A model generated the notes under the pieces. That model was not told the DNA's origin, made no database searches, and saw only the letters and a program-made list of their open reading frames with translations. A program made the translations under genes and the position numbers. A stretch of DNA of 44,061 bases from Pseudomonas sp. (lineage in GTDB: Bacteria > Pseudomonadota > Gammaproteobacteria > Pseudomonadales > Pseudomonadaceae): assembly GCA_030603065.1 (NCBI GenBank), contig JAUVYN010000020.1, positions 1 through 44,061 on the forward strand, in the 5' to 3' direction. Shown here in pieces: positions 16,651 to 25,183 of this stretch (its first letter is position 1; each line of letters begins with the position of its first letter).

Positions 16651-16786
16651 GGGCCTGCTCCCGGAGGCTGAGTTAATCCGCGACAGTTTAGACGCATCCT
16701 TTGCAGGGGGGAAACCGCGCGCAGGAATTGTTCCTTCCCCGCCAGCGTCGCATAATGCCGGCCTTCCCCCGAGCAAAGAGGATTAC

Positions 16787-17971
16787 ATGGGCGAGTTCGA
16801 TGCCATCCGACCGTTTCAGGACGACGAAGTCCCTGCCGTTCTGCAGCGCCTGTGCGGTGACGAGCAACTGGTGCAGATGCTGGCACAGTGGCGCTTCCCC
16901 CGCGCTGCTGCCTTGCTGCCCCGGCTCACGGCGCAGCTGGTTCGGTTCGGACTACGCCGCGAAGTGCGCGGTATCCGCACGGTGGACGAACTGCAGCACA
17001 GGCTCGAGCCCTATCTCGACCAGGTGCTCGAGCGCAGCACGCTGGAGGTGACCTACAGCGGGCTGGACAACCTCGCCCGGGACGTGCCGCACCTGTTCCT
17101 GGCCAATCACCGTGACATCGTCATGGATCCTGCCTTCGTCAACTATGCGCTCTATCACGCCGGACACCCAACCCCACGCGTGGCGATCGGTGACAACCTG
17201 CTACAGCGCCCCTTCGTCAGCGACCTGATGCGGCTGAACAAGAGCTTCATCGTGCATCGCTCGGTGACCGGCCGCAAGGAAAAGCTGGCGGTTTACCAGA
17301 GTCTGTCGGCGTATATCAATCACTCGATCCAGACCGGGCATTCGGTCTGGATCGCCCAGCGCGAGGGGCGAGCCAAGGACGGGCGGGACGAGACCGACTC
17401 AGCGATCATCAAAATGTTCTGCATGAGTCGCCGTTCGGAGCCCTTTGCCGAAGTCATCCGCTCACTGAACATCGTGCCGGTAGCGATCGCCTACGAATGG
17501 GACCCCTGTGACCTTATGAAGGCGAGGGAACTCGAACAGCGCGAGCGCACCGGCAGTTACGTCAAGCAGCAGGGTGAGGACGACCGGTCGATCGCCAAAG
17601 GATTGACCGGTTACAAGGGCAGGGTGCACGTGGCCTTCGGTAAGCCGCTCCTGGGGGAGTATCCGGACGCGCGCAGCGTGGCCCGGGAGGCTGATCGCAG
17701 CATATTGACGTCCTACCGACTCTACGTCAGCAACTACCTGGCCTATACCCATCTGCCCGACGTGCCGGACCAGCCGCTCGGCGACTGGCAGGCGCAGTTT
17801 CCCGAAGCGGTGCTCCGGGAGGAGACCGCTCGGTTCAATCAGCGCCTGCAGGAGTGCCCTGCCGAGCAGCGGACCTGGTGGCTACGTCAGTATGCCAACC
17901 CGGTGATCAGTCAGTTGCGTCAGCTGAGCTTTCTAGAAGCGGTTGGCGAGCAGGCTGAGCAGCAGGGCTAG
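16787..17971 (+). CDS. 1-acyl-glycerol-3-phosphate acyltransferase-like (PlsC fold) protein
   Basis: The ATG at 16787 gives a 394-aa protein with the acyltransferase core from about residue 95. It reads HLFLANHRDIVMDPAFV (the His/Asp catalytic block, near 105-114), then RPFVSDLMRLNKSFIVHR. WIAQREGRAKDGRDETDSAI is the EGxR block that binds the phosphate of the acceptor. The protein is longer than PlsC (about 240), with an extra N-terminal roughly 90 residues and a C-terminal tail. It has no clear transmembrane helix. Such proteins are annotated as cytoplasmic or membrane-surface acyltransferases of unknown acceptor; a role in phospholipid or ornithine-lipid synthesis is possible. Its 3' end overlaps the convergent small membrane gene by 39 bases. 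Confidence 0.82.
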   Translation: MGEFDAIRPFQDDEVPAVLQRLCGDEQLVQMLAQWRFPRAAALLPRLTAQLVRFGLRREVRGIRTVDELQHRLEPYLDQVLERSTLEVTYSGLDNLARDVPHLFLANHRDIVMDPAFVNYALYHAGHPTPRVAIGDNLLQRPFVSDLMRLNKSFIVHRSVTGRKEKLAVYQSLSAYINHSIQTGHSVWIAQREGRAKDGRDETDSAIIKMFCMSRRSEPFAEVIRSLNIVPVAIAYEWDPCDLMKARELEQRERTGSYVKQQGEDDRSIAKGLTGYKGRVHVAFGKPLLGEYPDARSVAREADRSILTSYRLYVSNYLAYTHLPDVPDQPLGDWQAQFPEAVLREETARFNQRLQECPAEQRTWWLRQYANPVISQLRQLSFLEAVGEQAEQQG

Positions 17972-18205
17972 GCCCAGGCAGGCACCGCCAACGGCGTAGA
18001 ACAGCCGGTTTACCCGCTGGGTGGCCGTGCTGCTCAACGTTTCGACCGAAGCAGGGCTGGTGGCCATGCGCACCTGCGCGCGACTGCTGCGCAACTGCGT
18101 GGCGATCCACAACCAGCTGCCGGCCAGGGCGTAGAACAGGGCCAGCCCGTTAAGGACCAGTGAGGGATTGCTGAGATAATGCATCCAGGCAGCCTGAAGG
18201 GCGTG
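17933..18205 (-). CDS. Small two-helix inner-membrane protein, 90 aa
   Basis: The start at 18205 (MHALQAAWMHYL) has GGAGG 6 bases upstream. Two membrane helices, about 18-36 (LVLNGLALFYALAGSWLWI) and about 68-86 (LFYAVGGACLGLALLLSLL), flank a polar loop with RSSRAQVR. No family is recognised. Its last 13 codons are antisense to the end of the acyltransferase gene. Confidence 0.7.
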   Translation of the reverse strand, partial: HALQAAWMHYLSNPSLVLNGLALFYALAGSWLWIATQLRSSRAQVRMATSPASVETLSSTATQRVNRLFYAVGGACLGLALLLSLLANRF

Positions 18206-18526
18206 CATGCGGAATCCTCCGAACGCTGAGGTCGGCAACCGGCACGTGTAATTATTGTTCTGGTGGGTTACAGCGAGCGTAAATGGGTTTCTGGGTTACC
18301 GCTGCTGGTGGCAGGGTCCCGGCGAAAAAGTCGCGGGCATTTTAGCGAATCGGTCGACTCGATTCGAGCCCGACCGACAAGCGGAACGGTCGCCCCGGCT
18401 GGGGCGAGCAGACTGAGCTGCGCAGGCTCGGCTCGAGGCCTGCTGTTGTAACCTTCCGTGAAAACGCAACATTCGTAGCCGGAAAACGTCTAAGCTTTCG
18501 AAGTCACCATTTCACTGGGGTATCTC
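18206..18526. other. Divergent intergenic region with an inverted repeat
   Basis: About 320 bases between the small membrane protein gene and the glycine-zipper lipoprotein gene. It holds a perfect 7-bp inverted repeat CGAATCG/CGATTCG (18346-18352 and 18360-18366, 7-base loop) and an overlapping CGGTCG/CGACCG pair (18351-18356, 18371-18376). These are possible operator or RNA-hairpin elements. The AT-richer segment at about 18450-18515 probably contains the lipoprotein promoter. No gene is evident. Confidence 0.45.
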
Positions 18527-18988
18527 ATGAAAAAGCATTACCTGTTGACCCTCTTCCTCGGTTCACTGCTGGCGCTAGGCGGCTGCGCTCAGAATCTTAC
18601 CGGGGAAACCTATTCCCGGGACCAGGCTCGTACCCCGCAAACCGTGCGTATGGGCACCGTCGAGTCGGTTCGCCTGGTGCAGATCGAAGGTACCAGAACT
18701 GTGATCGGACCCGCCGCCGGGGCAGCTGTTGGCGGTATTGCAGGCAGCACAGTCGGCGGAGGCCGCGGCAGCATGGTCGCGGGGGTGCTGGGCGCGGTGG
18801 CCGGTGGTGTCGCCGGCGCCGCGGCTGAAGAAGGCTTCACCCGCAGCCAGGGGATAGAGATCACCGTTCGCGAGGATGACGGTCAGACCCGCTCTTATGT
18901 GCAGGCGGTTTCCGACAACGTTACCTTCTCGCCGGGGGATCGTGTACGCATCCTGACCGTCAACGGGCAGTCCCGCGTTACCAAATAG
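18527..18988 (+). CDS. Glycine-zipper outer-membrane lipoprotein (SlyB/PcpZ-like)
   Basis: The 153-aa protein has a lipoprotein signal (MKKHYLLTLFLGSLLALGGC, lipobox LGGC near 20). A central Gly/Ala-rich zipper (about 62-105: GPAAGAAVGGIAGSTVGGG, VAGVLGAVAGGVAGAAAE) could insert in or span the outer membrane. The C-terminal roughly 45-residue domain has IEITVREDDGQTRSYVQ and FSPGDRVRIL, as in SlyB/Pcp lipoproteins, which stabilise the outer membrane when divalent cations are short. It is a single-gene unit followed by a hairpin. Confidence 0.88.
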   Translation: MKKHYLLTLFLGSLLALGGCAQNLTGETYSRDQARTPQTVRMGTVESVRLVQIEGTRTVIGPAAGAAVGGIAGSTVGGGRGSMVAGVLGAVAGGVAGAAAEEGFTRSQGIEITVREDDGQTRSYVQAVSDNVTFSPGDRVRILTVNGQSRVTK

Positions 18989-19004
18989 GGCCCCGTATCC
19001 TTGT

Positions 19005-19026
19005 GGCCAGGGCCTGATCCCTGGCC
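19005..19026 (+). terminator. Possible transcription terminator hairpin after the lipoprotein gene
   Basis: A perfect 8-bp stem, GGCCAGGG/CCCTGGCC, with a 6-base loop, 16 bases after the lipoprotein stop. There is no strong T run after it, so rho-independent action is uncertain. Confidence 0.45.
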
Positions 19027-19204
19027 GCGACTTGTCCGCTACATGGCAATTTGCATCAAATTGCTACAGCTCGTAATGTGTCTCTTCTTATTTATATTCC
19101 GATTTCAATAGTCCTGAACTATGGATAAGGCCTTCTGTCAACAGATTGTCGCCGGCAGCTAATGTGTTAAAAATACCGGGCTGCCTGTTTCTCGTGCTCA
19201 GGCA

Positions 19205-19279
19205 ATGAGTCGTGAGAACCTCTGGCCGAAGGAAATCGAACGCATGCTGCGCCTGGAAGAAGAACAGCTAACATGTTGA
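19205..19279 (+). CDS. Possible 24-codon leader ORF overlapping mrpA1
   Basis: An ATG at 19205 opens a short frame (starting MSRENLWPKEIERML, ending EEEQLTC) that stops at 19279, 7 bases inside the first mrpA gene. The peptide is charged and helical, unlike random sequence. A weak purine stretch (CAGG) precedes it. It could be a translational-coupling leader, or chance. No homologue is recognised. Confidence 0.3.
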   Translation: MSRENLWPKEIERMLRLEEEQLTC

Positions 19280-21999
19280 CTAGTCTTGCTGCTATTGCGC
19301 TGAGCGCACTCTTTGCGCCTCTGGTCTGGCGATTGCTCGGGGAGCGTGCCGGCTGGGTGCTGGCACTGGTGCCCGCCGGTTGCTTTCTGTGGTTTGCCAC
19401 CCAGGTCCCCGTGGTATCCGCCGGTGCGGAGATCCTCACCACCTTCGCCTGGGTGCCATTGCTGGACGTCTCGGTCGCATTGCGCCTGGACGGCCTTTCG
19501 CTGCTCTTCGCGCTTCTGATCACCGGTATCGGTACGCTCATCGTTCTGTATACGGCCGGTTACCTCGAGGATCATCACCATCTCGGGCGTTTCTATGCCT
19601 ACCTGTTGGTGTTCATGATGGCTATGCTCGGTCTGGTTCTGGCCGACGACCTGATCGTCATGTTCGTCTTCTGGGAATTGACCAGCATCTCCTCCTTCCT
19701 GCTGATCACCTTTCTGCACGACAAGCCCGAAGCCCGGCGCGCGGCGCTACAGGCCCTGCTCATCACTGCTGGCGGTGGGCTGGCGCTGTTGGCTGGCGTA
19801 GTGCTGCTGGGTATTGCTGGCGATGCCTGGCAATTTTCCGGGCTGCAGGCGGAGGTGGTACAGAGCAGCGCGCTGTTTCCGGCGATCATGGTGCTGATTC
19901 TACTGGGATGCTTCACCAAGTCCGCTCAGTTCCCGTTCCACATCTGGCTCCCCAATGCGATGAATGCGCCGACACCGGTGTCGGCCTATCTGCACTCGGC
20001 GACCATGGTGAAGGCCGGCGTTTACCTGCTGGCACGGCTGAACCCGACCATGGGTGGCGGCGTAGCCTGGAGCACTACGCTGGTCACTATCGGCGCGCTG
20101 ACCGCGGTGCTGGGCGCGGTACTCGCCATCCGTGAGTACGACATGAAGCGCATGCTGGCCTACACCACGGTGACCGTGCTTGGTCAGCTGACGATGCTCA
20201 TTGGTACCAACTCGACCTATGGCCTGCAGGCCTTCGTGCTTTATCTGCTGGCCCATTCGCTTTACAAGGGCGCGCTGTTCATGGCGGTGGGTGCAATCGA
20301 CCATTCCACCGGCACTCGAGATTACCGCCAACTGGGCGGTCTGTTCCGGATCATGCCGCTGACGGCCATTGCGGTTGGCCTGGCGGCCTTTTCCAATGCG
20401 GGGCTGCCGCCATTCTTCGGGTTTCTGGCCAAGGAATTCAAATACGCCGGCCTGATCGAGATGGGTGCCATAGGCTGGACGGTGACCCTGGTGATGATTG
20501 TGACCAATGCGCTGCTGTTCGCCGTAGCCGGGCTGATCTTCCTGCGCACTTTCTTTGGCAAGCAGGGCAACTGGCCCGGGCATCACCCACATGAAGTCTC
20601 GGTACTGATGTGGCTCGGACCTATGCTGCTCGCAGTAGCCGGGTTCGGCTTCGGCGCATTCAACCATTGGCCGGAAACCTGGCTGATCAATACCGCGGTT
20701 CAGGCGGTGGCGACCCAGCCGATCAGCGTCAATCTCTATCTGTGGGGCGGAATCACCGCCGCGGTAGTAGCCAGTCTGATCACGGTTGCGCTAGGCGCGC
20801 TCTTCTATATGAAAACCGAAGCGGTCCGGGCGTTTGCCGGTCAACTGGTCAGGCTCTGGCGGGTCAGTGGCGATGTGATCTGGGACCATTTCCTGTTGCG
20901 TGTATTCGCCTTCGCAGGACAGGTCGCTGGCGCCTTCCAGCATGGCTCGCTGCGTATGCACGTAGCGCTACTGGGTGTGGTGATCAGTGGCACCGCGGTC
21001 GCCGGGATCCTCATCAGCGGCGCCGATCCGTTCAGCGCCGAAAGCCTGTCCACAGTCCGTTTGCCAGGATTGATCGGTGCCACGCTGGCGCTCGGCGGTG
21101 CTGCCGGGGCGGCCATAATGGCTGGTCGTCTCGCCCTGGTAGCATCGCTCGGCGCCAGTGGGTTGGGGCTCGCACTGTTCTTCGTATCGGTCAACGCGCC
21201 GGATGTCGCTCTGACCCAGGTGATGGTCGAAACCCTGACAGTGGTCTTCCTCGCCATGGTGCTGCGACGCATGCCGATGGTGCCGCCAAGCGGCTCCAGC
21301 AAGCCGCTGGTGAACATCTGGCATGCGCTGGTAGCGGCCAGCGTCGGCATCGCCGTCATGCTGCTGATCATGACGGCGGTCAGCCAGCCGATTCCCGGTA
21401 ATCTTGCCGAATGGTTCGTAGCCAACAGTGTACCCGGTGGGCATGGTACCAACGTGGTGAACGTGATTCTGGTGGACTTCCGGGCGGTCGATACTCTTGG
21501 CGAGATTCTGGTGGTGGCGATTGCCGCGCTGGCAGCTTCTACGCTGTTGGGGGCGGGGCAGTTGCCTGATCCACGGCCCAAGGGCATGCCGGAATTCGGC
21601 TCGCTGTTCCTGCGCCAGGGCATGCGCCCGCTGGCTGCAATTCTCCTGATCGTTTCGCTGATGGTGCTCTGGCGCGGACACAACCTGCCCGGTGGCGGCT
21701 TTATCGGTGGCCTGATCGCGGCGACCGGCTTTACCTTGATGGTGGTTACCTTTGGCCGCGGCATCCAGCGTGGACTGGCGCGGGTAACACCGCCGACCAT
21801 CGTTGGTATCGGTCTGGCGATGGCGGTCGGCGCTGGCCTGTTCAGCCTGTCGCAGGGTCAGTCCTACATGACCGGGCTCTGGGTCGATGTCTTCGGTCTG
21901 AAGCTCGGGACGCCACTTTTGTTCGATGTCGGTGTGTTCCTTACCGTGTTCGGCTCGGTGATGCACATGCTGCGTAACCTGATAGGGAGGGCAGCCTGA
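19273..21999 (+). CDS. mrpA: Mrp Na+/H+ antiporter subunit A, fused to B domain (operon 1)
   Basis: The 908-aa polytopic protein starts at ATG 19273 behind GGAAGAAG. Residues about 1-480 are the NuoL-like module: FVFWELTSISSFLL with the conserved Glu135, and [16 protein letters not shown] with the conserved Lys. The later part contains the MrpA-specific C-terminal region ([36 protein letters not shown]). The last roughly 140 residues match MrpB ([40 protein letters not shown]), so A and B are one polypeptide, as in Pseudomonas ShaAB. The complex exchanges Na+ (sometimes K+) for H+ across the inner membrane. Its stop overlaps the mrpC start by one base (TGATG). Confidence 0.95.
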   Translation: MLTSLAAIALSALFAPLVWRLLGERAGWVLALVPAGCFLWFATQVPVVSAGAEILTTFAWVPLLDVSVALRLDGLSLLFALLITGIGTLIVLYTAGYLEDHHHLGRFYAYLLVFMMAMLGLVLADDLIVMFVFWELTSISSFLLITFLHDKPEARRAALQALLITAGGGLALLAGVVLLGIAGDAWQFSGLQAEVVQSSALFPAIMVLILLGCFTKSAQFPFHIWLPNAMNAPTPVSAYLHSATMVKAGVYLLARLNPTMGGGVAWSTTLVTIGALTAVLGAVLAIREYDMKRMLAYTTVTVLGQLTMLIGTNSTYGLQAFVLYLLAHSLYKGALFMAVGAIDHSTGTRDYRQLGGLFRIMPLTAIAVGLAAFSNAGLPPFFGFLAKEFKYAGLIEMGAIGWTVTLVMIVTNALLFAVAGLIFLRTFFGKQGNWPGHHPHEVSVLMWLGPMLLAVAGFGFGAFNHWPETWLINTAVQAVATQPISVNLYLWGGITAAVVASLITVALGALFYMKTEAVRAFAGQLVRLWRVSGDVIWDHFLLRVFAFAGQVAGAFQHGSLRMHVALLGVVISGTAVAGILISGADPFSAESLSTVRLPGLIGATLALGGAAGAAIMAGRLALVASLGASGLGLALFFVSVNAPDVALTQVMVETLTVVFLAMVLRRMPMVPPSGSSKPLVNIWHALVAASVGIAVMLLIMTAVSQPIPGNLAEWFVANSVPGGHGTNVVNVILVDFRAVDTLGEILVVAIAALAASTLLGAGQLPDPRPKGMPEFGSLFLRQGMRPLAAILLIVSLMVLWRGHNLPGGGFIGGLIAATGFTLMVVTFGRGIQRGLARVTPPTIVGIGLAMAVGAGLFSLSQGQSYMTGLWVDVFGLKLGTPLLFDVGVFLTVFGSVMHMLRNLIGRAA

Positions 22000-22397
22000 T
22001 GGAATGGGTAGGAGCCATTACCGCGGGCATTATGGCGGCGCTGGGTGTCTGGATGTTGCTCGACAAGCACCTCATGAGGGTAGTGCTGGGCGTGGCGGTG
22101 TTCGCCAACGCGATCAATCTGGGGATGCTTACCGCCGGCCGCTATGCCGGCGCGGAGGCAGCCTTCGTGCTCGGCGAAAATGCCGGGGCGGACGTGGCCA
22201 ATCCCTTGCCTCAGGCGCTGGTGCTTACGGCAATCGTGATCGGCTTTGCGCTGTTCGTATTCTCGCTGGCTGTGCTCAAGCGCACCCACGAGTTGCACGG
22301 CGACAAGGACACCGACCGGGTCACCGCGGTGGTCGAAGAGCCGGCACCCGAGGAACATGAGGATACTGACGCCGAGCGCAACGGAGAGCGTGGATGA
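21999..22397 (+). CDS. mrpC: Mrp antiporter subunit C (operon 1)
   Basis: The 132-aa protein is NuoK-like with three membrane helices (GIMAALGVWMLL, VVLGVAVFANAINLGML, PLPQALVLTAIVIGFALFVF). The PLPQALVLTAIVIGFA stretch is the family hallmark. A hydrophilic acidic tail of about 30 residues (VVEEPAPEEHEDTDAE) extends beyond the second operon's copy (109 aa) and beyond typical MrpC. It overlaps mrpD by 4 bases (ATGA). Confidence 0.93.
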   Translation: MEWVGAITAGIMAALGVWMLLDKHLMRVVLGVAVFANAINLGMLTAGRYAGAEAAFVLGENAGADVANPLPQALVLTAIVIGFALFVFSLAVLKRTHELHGDKDTDRVTAVVEEPAPEEHEDTDAERNGERG

Positions 22398-23881
22398 ACG
22401 CGATGCTGGTAATGCCGGTTCTCATACCGCTCATCACTCTGGTTCTATGTTTGCTGGTGAAGCGGCGTCACGCCTGGGTAACACTCATCAGTCTGGTTGG
22501 AACCACGCTATTGCTGCTGACCGGCATCTGGCTGGTCGTGCAGGCAGCGCAGGGCGTTGTCTTCAGCGGCCAGATGGGCGGCTGGCAGGCCCCCTTCGGC
22601 ATCAGCCTGGTGATTGACCGCCTGTCTGCGGTGATGGTCGCGATCACCGGTATCATCGGGCTGGCGACCCTGCTGTATGCCTATCGCCAGCCCATGCCGC
22701 GGGACTTCCTGCGTGATACCCATCTGTTCGTGCAGGGCCTGCTTACAGGTATCTGCGGCGCCTTCATCACCGCGGATATTTTCAACCTCTATGTATGGTT
22801 CGAGGTGCTGCTGATCGGCTCCTTTGCGCTCATTTCGCTGGGAGGCGGGGTTCGCCGACTCGCCGGGACCATGACTTACCTGGTCCTGAACCTGCTCGCG
22901 ACCCTGCTGTTTCTGCTCGCTGCAGGCTTGGTCTACGGCGCCAGCGGCACGTTGAACATGGGCGAGCTGGCGCTTATCTTCCGTGCCGGCGAGGCGAGTG
23001 ACGGCGCGGTGCTGGGCGTGATCCTGATGCTGCTGGCCTTTTCGATCAAGGGCGCGCTGTTTCCGGTTTTCGGCTGGTTGCCTGCTTCCTATCACGTGGC
23101 CTGGACGCCGGTTTCAGCGCTCTTTGCAGGTCTGCTGACCAAGGTCGGGGTCTATGCGCTGATCCGTCTGGTGACGCTGCTGTGGCCGGAGCCTGCGTTG
23201 ATTCATACGGTACTGCTGTGGATTGCCTGCGCCACCATGATAATCGGCGTGCTGGGTGCGGCGGCGCAGACCGAGGTACGGCGCATCCTGTCGTTTCACA
23301 TCGTCAGCCAGGTGGGCTACATGGTGCTGGGTCTGGCGCTGGCGACGCCGCTGGCGCTGGCTGGAGCGGTCTTCTATCTGATCCACCACATCGTGGTGAA
23401 GGCCAACCTGTTCTTCGTTGGTGGGTTGGCTGCGCGCATCACCGGCTCAGAGCGACTGGCGCACATGGGCGGGCTCTACGTGGCGGCGCCCTTGCTGGCG
23501 ATCCTGTTCGCGATTCCGGCCCTGTCGCTGGCCGGCATGCCACCGCTTTCCGGGTTCTGGGCCAAGCTGATTCTGATCAAGGCCAGTCTGGAGGGTGGTT
23601 TCTGGTGGGCGGCATTTTTCGCCCTGCTGACCGGTATTTTTACCATCCTGTCGATGAGCAAGATCTGGAACGAGGCCTTTCTCAAGCCGCATCCGAAACC
23701 TGAACAGATGACCGCGAACAGCGAGAATCCGCGCAGTGCCTGGGCGACCGTAGCCGTGCTGGCGGTGATTACCGTGGCAGTTGGCCTGGGCGCCGGGCCG
23801 GCGATGGAATACGCCTGGGCCGCCTCCGAGCAGCTGACCGAGGCGACCGTCTACCTTCAGTTGCTGGGAGCTGCGCCATGA
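22394..23881 (+). CDS. mrpD: Mrp antiporter subunit D (operon 1)
   Basis: The 495-aa protein is a NuoN/NuoM-like proton-channel subunit with about 14 membrane helices. It shows the conserved Glu in LYVWFEVLLIGSFALIS (near residue 137), a Lys in FSIKGALFPVFGWLPASYHVAWTPVSALFAGLLTKVG, and the HHIVVKANLFF segment. This subunit and MrpA carry the ion-translocating channels. It is coupled to mrpC and mrpE by 4-base ATGA overlaps on both sides, so subunit stoichiometry is probably fixed by re-initiation. Confidence 0.95.
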   Translation: MNAMLVMPVLIPLITLVLCLLVKRRHAWVTLISLVGTTLLLLTGIWLVVQAAQGVVFSGQMGGWQAPFGISLVIDRLSAVMVAITGIIGLATLLYAYRQPMPRDFLRDTHLFVQGLLTGICGAFITADIFNLYVWFEVLLIGSFALISLGGGVRRLAGTMTYLVLNLLATLLFLLAAGLVYGASGTLNMGELALIFRAGEASDGAVLGVILMLLAFSIKGALFPVFGWLPASYHVAWTPVSALFAGLLTKVGVYALIRLVTLLWPEPALIHTVLLWIACATMIIGVLGAAAQTEVRRILSFHIVSQVGYMVLGLALATPLALAGAVFYLIHHIVVKANLFFVGGLAARITGSERLAHMGGLYVAAPLLAILFAIPALSLAGMPPLSGFWAKLILIKASLEGGFWWAAFFALLTGIFTILSMSKIWNEAFLKPHPKPEQMTANSENPRSAWATVAVLAVITVAVGLGAGPAMEYAWAASEQLTEATVYLQLLGAAP

Positions 23882-24366
23882 TCGCTCTGATTCACGCCAT
23901 CGTTGCAGCCATCCTGGCCTGGTGGGTGCTTGATCTGAATCCCCTGACCTGGGCGCTCGCATTGTTCGCCCTGTACCCGCTGCTGCGCCTTTTCGGCGCC
24001 GTGATTCCGAGGCTGCGCGCCTACGCCAGACGGTTTGAGGTGGGTGCCCTCTTCATTCCATGGTATGCCTGGAAGGTTGTTGGGGCCTCATGGGACGTGG
24101 CTCGGATCGTGCTCAATCCGCGCCACGTGGTCAGCCCGGCTGTGGTGAGCGTTGCACTGCACACCGAGGACAAGCGGCTGATCACGCTGCTGGCATGCCT
24201 CGTCACGCTGACGCCTGGAACGCTGGCGCTGGATTATCGCGGCAGGCTCATGTACATCCACGTGCTGGACACTTCCTCGGTGGAGTCGGTGCAACAGCAG
24301 ATGTGGGATATCGAGAAACGGATACTGGCCTGGGTTAATCCGATGGGAGAACGACATGACGGTTGA
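23878..24366 (+). CDS. mrpE: Mrp antiporter subunit E (operon 1)
   Basis: The 162-aa protein has two N-terminal membrane helices (AIVAAILAWWVL, WALALFALYPLLRLFGAV) and a cytoplasmic domain. The domain contains the family motif ITLLACLVTLTPGTLALDY near 98-116 and LMYIHVLDTSSVESVQQQMWDIEKRIL. MrpE is needed for antiport activity and assembly but is not homologous to complex I subunits. It overlaps mrpF by 11 bases. Confidence 0.93.
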   Translation: MIALIHAIVAAILAWWVLDLNPLTWALALFALYPLLRLFGAVIPRLRAYARRFEVGALFIPWYAWKVVGASWDVARIVLNPRHVVSPAVVSVALHTEDKRLITLLACLVTLTPGTLALDYRGRLMYIHVLDTSSVESVQQQMWDIEKRILAWVNPMGERHDG

Positions 24367-24685
24367 TCTGGCAGGAGCAGGCTGGGTGCTACCCGTGGCA
24401 GGGGGGCTACTGGTGATCAGCACGTTACTGTTGATGATGCGCCTTCTGGCCGGACCGAGCCGACCCGACAGGGCCGTGGCGGTCGATGCCATGACCATGA
24501 TCGGCGTGGCAGGGGTAGGCGTGCTGGCGCTGGTGCGCGGCCAGGCGGTACTGCTGGACGTGGCCATCGTGCTGGCGATCGTCAGCTTTCTGGGCAGTGT
24601 GGCCTTTGCGCTGCTGTTCAAGGGCACCCATTCCAGTGACGAAATTCACGGTCAGCCGGGCAGTGACCGGCGGGAGCAGGGCTGA
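24356..24685 (+). CDS. mrpF: Mrp antiporter subunit F (operon 1)
   Basis: The 109-aa protein has three membrane helices. LLMMRLLAGPSRPDRAVAVDAM is the MrpF signature with the conserved Pro-Asp-Arg, and a membrane Asp lies in QAVLLDVAIVLAIVSFLGSVAFA. A polar tail (HSSDEIHGQPGSDRREQG) makes it about 20 residues longer than the copy in the second operon. It starts inside mrpE, and its stop shares one base with the mrpG start. Confidence 0.93.
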   Translation: MTVDLAGAGWVLPVAGGLLVISTLLLMMRLLAGPSRPDRAVAVDAMTMIGVAGVGVLALVRGQAVLLDVAIVLAIVSFLGSVAFALLFKGTHSSDEIHGQPGSDRREQG

Positions 24686-25041
24686 TGACTGCCTGGTTAC
24701 CCTATGCCGGCTCGCTGCTGATTCTGCTCGGCGCGGTGTTCAGCCTGCTCGGTGCGCTTGGAGTCTGGTGTCTGCCCGATGCCTATACCCGCATGCATTC
24801 GGCAAGCAAGGCCGGGGCTCTGGGGGCCATACTGGTTCTGCTCGGGGTGCTTTGTGCGACCCGCGGCATGGCCTGGATGGAGATTCTGCTGGCCATTACC
24901 GTGCTGCTGATCACCGCGCCGCTGGCGGCCCATGCCATTTCCCGGGCCGGACATATGGCCGGGGTGCGGCCTCGGGTCGGCCCCCTGGGTAACGCTCTGG
25001 AAGAAGCGCCGCACAGCCCCGAAGACGATCACGACGACTGA
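24685..25041 (+). CDS. mrpG: Mrp antiporter subunit G (operon 1)
   Basis: The 118-aa protein has three membrane helices and the family motif GALGVWCLPDAYTRMHSASKAGALGAILVLLG (residues about 23-54), in which L-P-D-x-Y-x-R-M-H is diagnostic. The C-terminal tail is acidic and His-rich (EEAPHSPEDDHDD). It is the last gene of the first operon. Its stop is immediately followed by the left arm of an inverted repeat that reaches the next mrpA ribosome site. Confidence 0.93.
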   Translation: MTAWLPYAGSLLILLGAVFSLLGALGVWCLPDAYTRMHSASKAGALGAILVLLGVLCATRGMAWMEILLAITVLLITAPLAAHAISRAGHMAGVRPRVGPLGNALEEAPHSPEDDHDD

Positions 25042-25179
25042 TTCACTCCTGCGACACAGATTGTTGCAAGCCATGACAGCGCAAGGTTGTGTGTGGATAA
25101 TGGTCGGCTTGTCCGGCGCCCTGCCGGATCAGGAGCAGGCCACCGCAGGAAGCCTGGCAGGCCGTTGACGGAGTGAATC
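25040..25179 (+). repeat. Perfect inverted repeat between the two mrp operons covering the mrpA2 ribosome site
   Basis: GATTCACTCC (25040-25049), overlapping the mrpG1 stop codon, is the exact reverse complement of GGAGTGAATC (25170-25179). The latter contains the likely Shine-Dalgarno GGAG of the second mrpA. About 120 bases lie between the arms, with further internal pairing (CCGGCG..CGCCGG-like). In an mRNA running through from operon 1, pairing would hide this ribosome site. Confidence 0.5.
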
Positions 25180-25183
25180 CCGC

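Noticed and set aside
20841-21966. Two long minus-strand frames opposite mrpA1
   Set aside because: No recognisable domains; composition is that of the complement of a membrane-protein gene.
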